DNA from: Flavobacteriales bacterium
GTDB lineage: Bacteria > Bacteroidota > Bacteroidia > Flavobacteriales_D > Parvicellaceae
Assembly (NCBI GenBank): GCA_026993705.1
Contig: JALWSJ010000213.1
Location: 1 to 5,802 of the forward strand
Direction: 5' to 3'
Length of the DNA stretch: 5,802 nt
The notes beneath the pieces are model-generated. The model worked only from the letters and a program-made list of their open reading frames with translations. It was not told where the DNA came from and searched no databases. Every line of letters starts with the position of its first letter. The first letter of the stretch is position 1. Position numbers and translations under genes: made by a program. This document shows positions 5,272-5,802 of the stretch, piece by piece.

Positions 5272-5802
5272 ATGAAATCACCACGAATAATCATCAGCGG
5301 AGGAGGAACCGGAGGACATATTTATCCGGCCATAGCCATAGCCAATGCACTAAAAGAATTATCTCCCGATTGTGAAATACTTTTTGTAGGAGCAAACGGA
5401 AAAATGGAAATGGAAAAAGTCCCACAAGCAGGTTACCCAATTAAAGGGCTGGATGTAGTTGGTTTGCAACGAAAATTAACACTAAAGAATTTAACCTTTC
5501 CTTTCAAATTGCTAAAAAGTCTTAAAAAGGCAAAAAGTATTGTAAAAGAATTTAATCCGGATGTAGCTGTTGGTGTTGGTGGATATGCAAGCGGTCCAAC
5601 CTTAAAAATGGCTGAGAAATTAAATATTCCTACGGTGCTTCAAGAACAAAATTCATACGCGGGAATTACGAATAAGTTGTTAGCCAAAAAAGCCACATCT
5701 ATCTGTGTTGCTTACGAAGGCATGGAACGTTTTTTTCCAAAAAACAAAATTAAATTAACAGGTAATCCCGTGCGAAAAGACATCCTTGATGTTGAACATA
5801 AA
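5272..5802 (+). CDS. murG: MurG, lipid II-forming GlcNAc transferase (5' part only)
   Basis: The first 177 residues, about half of a normal MurG, are present; the frame is still open at the right edge. MurG is a peripheral inner-membrane GT-B glycosyltransferase that moves GlcNAc from UDP-GlcNAc to lipid I, giving lipid II. The start ATG at 5272 follows an A-rich stretch (AATAAAAACAAACAAAAACT) with no Shine-Dalgarno motif, and leads directly into the N-terminal glycine loop ISGGGTGGHIYPAIAIA (8-24), whose GGTGGH is the family hallmark. The second glycine-rich loop GVGGYASGP (about 101-109), LQEQNSYAGITNK with its conserved N and AG, and TGNPVR near the visible end all fit MurG. It follows ftsW as usual in dcw clusters, but 515 bases of repeats separate them, which suggests either long readthrough or its own promoter; I see no convincing promoter. 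Confidence 0.97.
   Translation, partial: MKSPRIIISGGGTGGHIYPAIAIANALKELSPDCEILFVGANGKMEMEKVPQAGYPIKGLDVVGLQRKLTLKNLTFPFKLLKSLKKAKSIVKEFNPDVAVGVGGYASGPTLKMAEKLNIPTVLQEQNSYAGITNKLLAKKATSICVAYEGMERFFPKNKIKLTGNPVRKDILDVEHK

Overview
The window is a piece of the division and cell wall (dcw) gene cluster of a low-GC member of the Bacteroidota, most likely a flavobacterium. The evidence is the gene order mraY-murD-ftsW-murG, Flavobacteriia-like protein sequences, starts preceded by A-rich stretches rather than a Shine-Dalgarno motif, and a lipoprotein with a KRKYNKG motif of the kind I associate with this phylum. All genes are on the + strand. The species cannot be named from the sequence alone.

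Layout: the last 80 codons of mraY (1-243) overlap by one base the GTG start of a complete murD (243-1595). A gene-free stretch (1596-1950) carries a structured repeat (copy 1, about 1611-1793) and a possible promoter. Then come three closely spaced genes: a predicted lipoprotein with several membrane segments (1951-3066), a free-standing diverged copy of the MurD C-terminal domain (3080-3589) and ftsW (3593-4756). A second gene-free stretch (4757-5271) holds copy 2 of the same repeat in opposite orientation (about 4770-5121), with a large nested palindrome inside it, two related hairpin modules exactly 200 bp apart, and a further hairpin before murG. The first 177 codons of murG (5272 onward) close the window.

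How the genes work together: MraY makes lipid I from UDP-MurNAc-pentapeptide; MurD adds D-glutamate earlier, in the cytoplasm; MurG turns lipid I into lipid II; FtsW polymerises lipid II at the septum. This is standard. What is unusual is the two-gene insertion between murD and ftsW. The small MurD-like protein keeps the fold motifs of the MurD ligase C-terminal domain, including residues equivalent to nucleotide contacts, but has lost the lysine and serine that hold D-glutamate and has no ATPase or UDP-binding domain. It therefore looks like a pseudoenzyme that has stayed an intact ORF, next to a membrane lipoprotein of unknown function and FtsW. A regulatory or scaffolding role in peptidoglycan synthesis is inference only.

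The second point of interest is the repeat family. Two inverted copies bracket the lipoprotein-MurD-like-FtsW block. Their stems differ in sequence but keep pairing through compensatory changes, while unpaired core blocks are almost unchanged, as expected for a selected RNA or single-stranded DNA structure.
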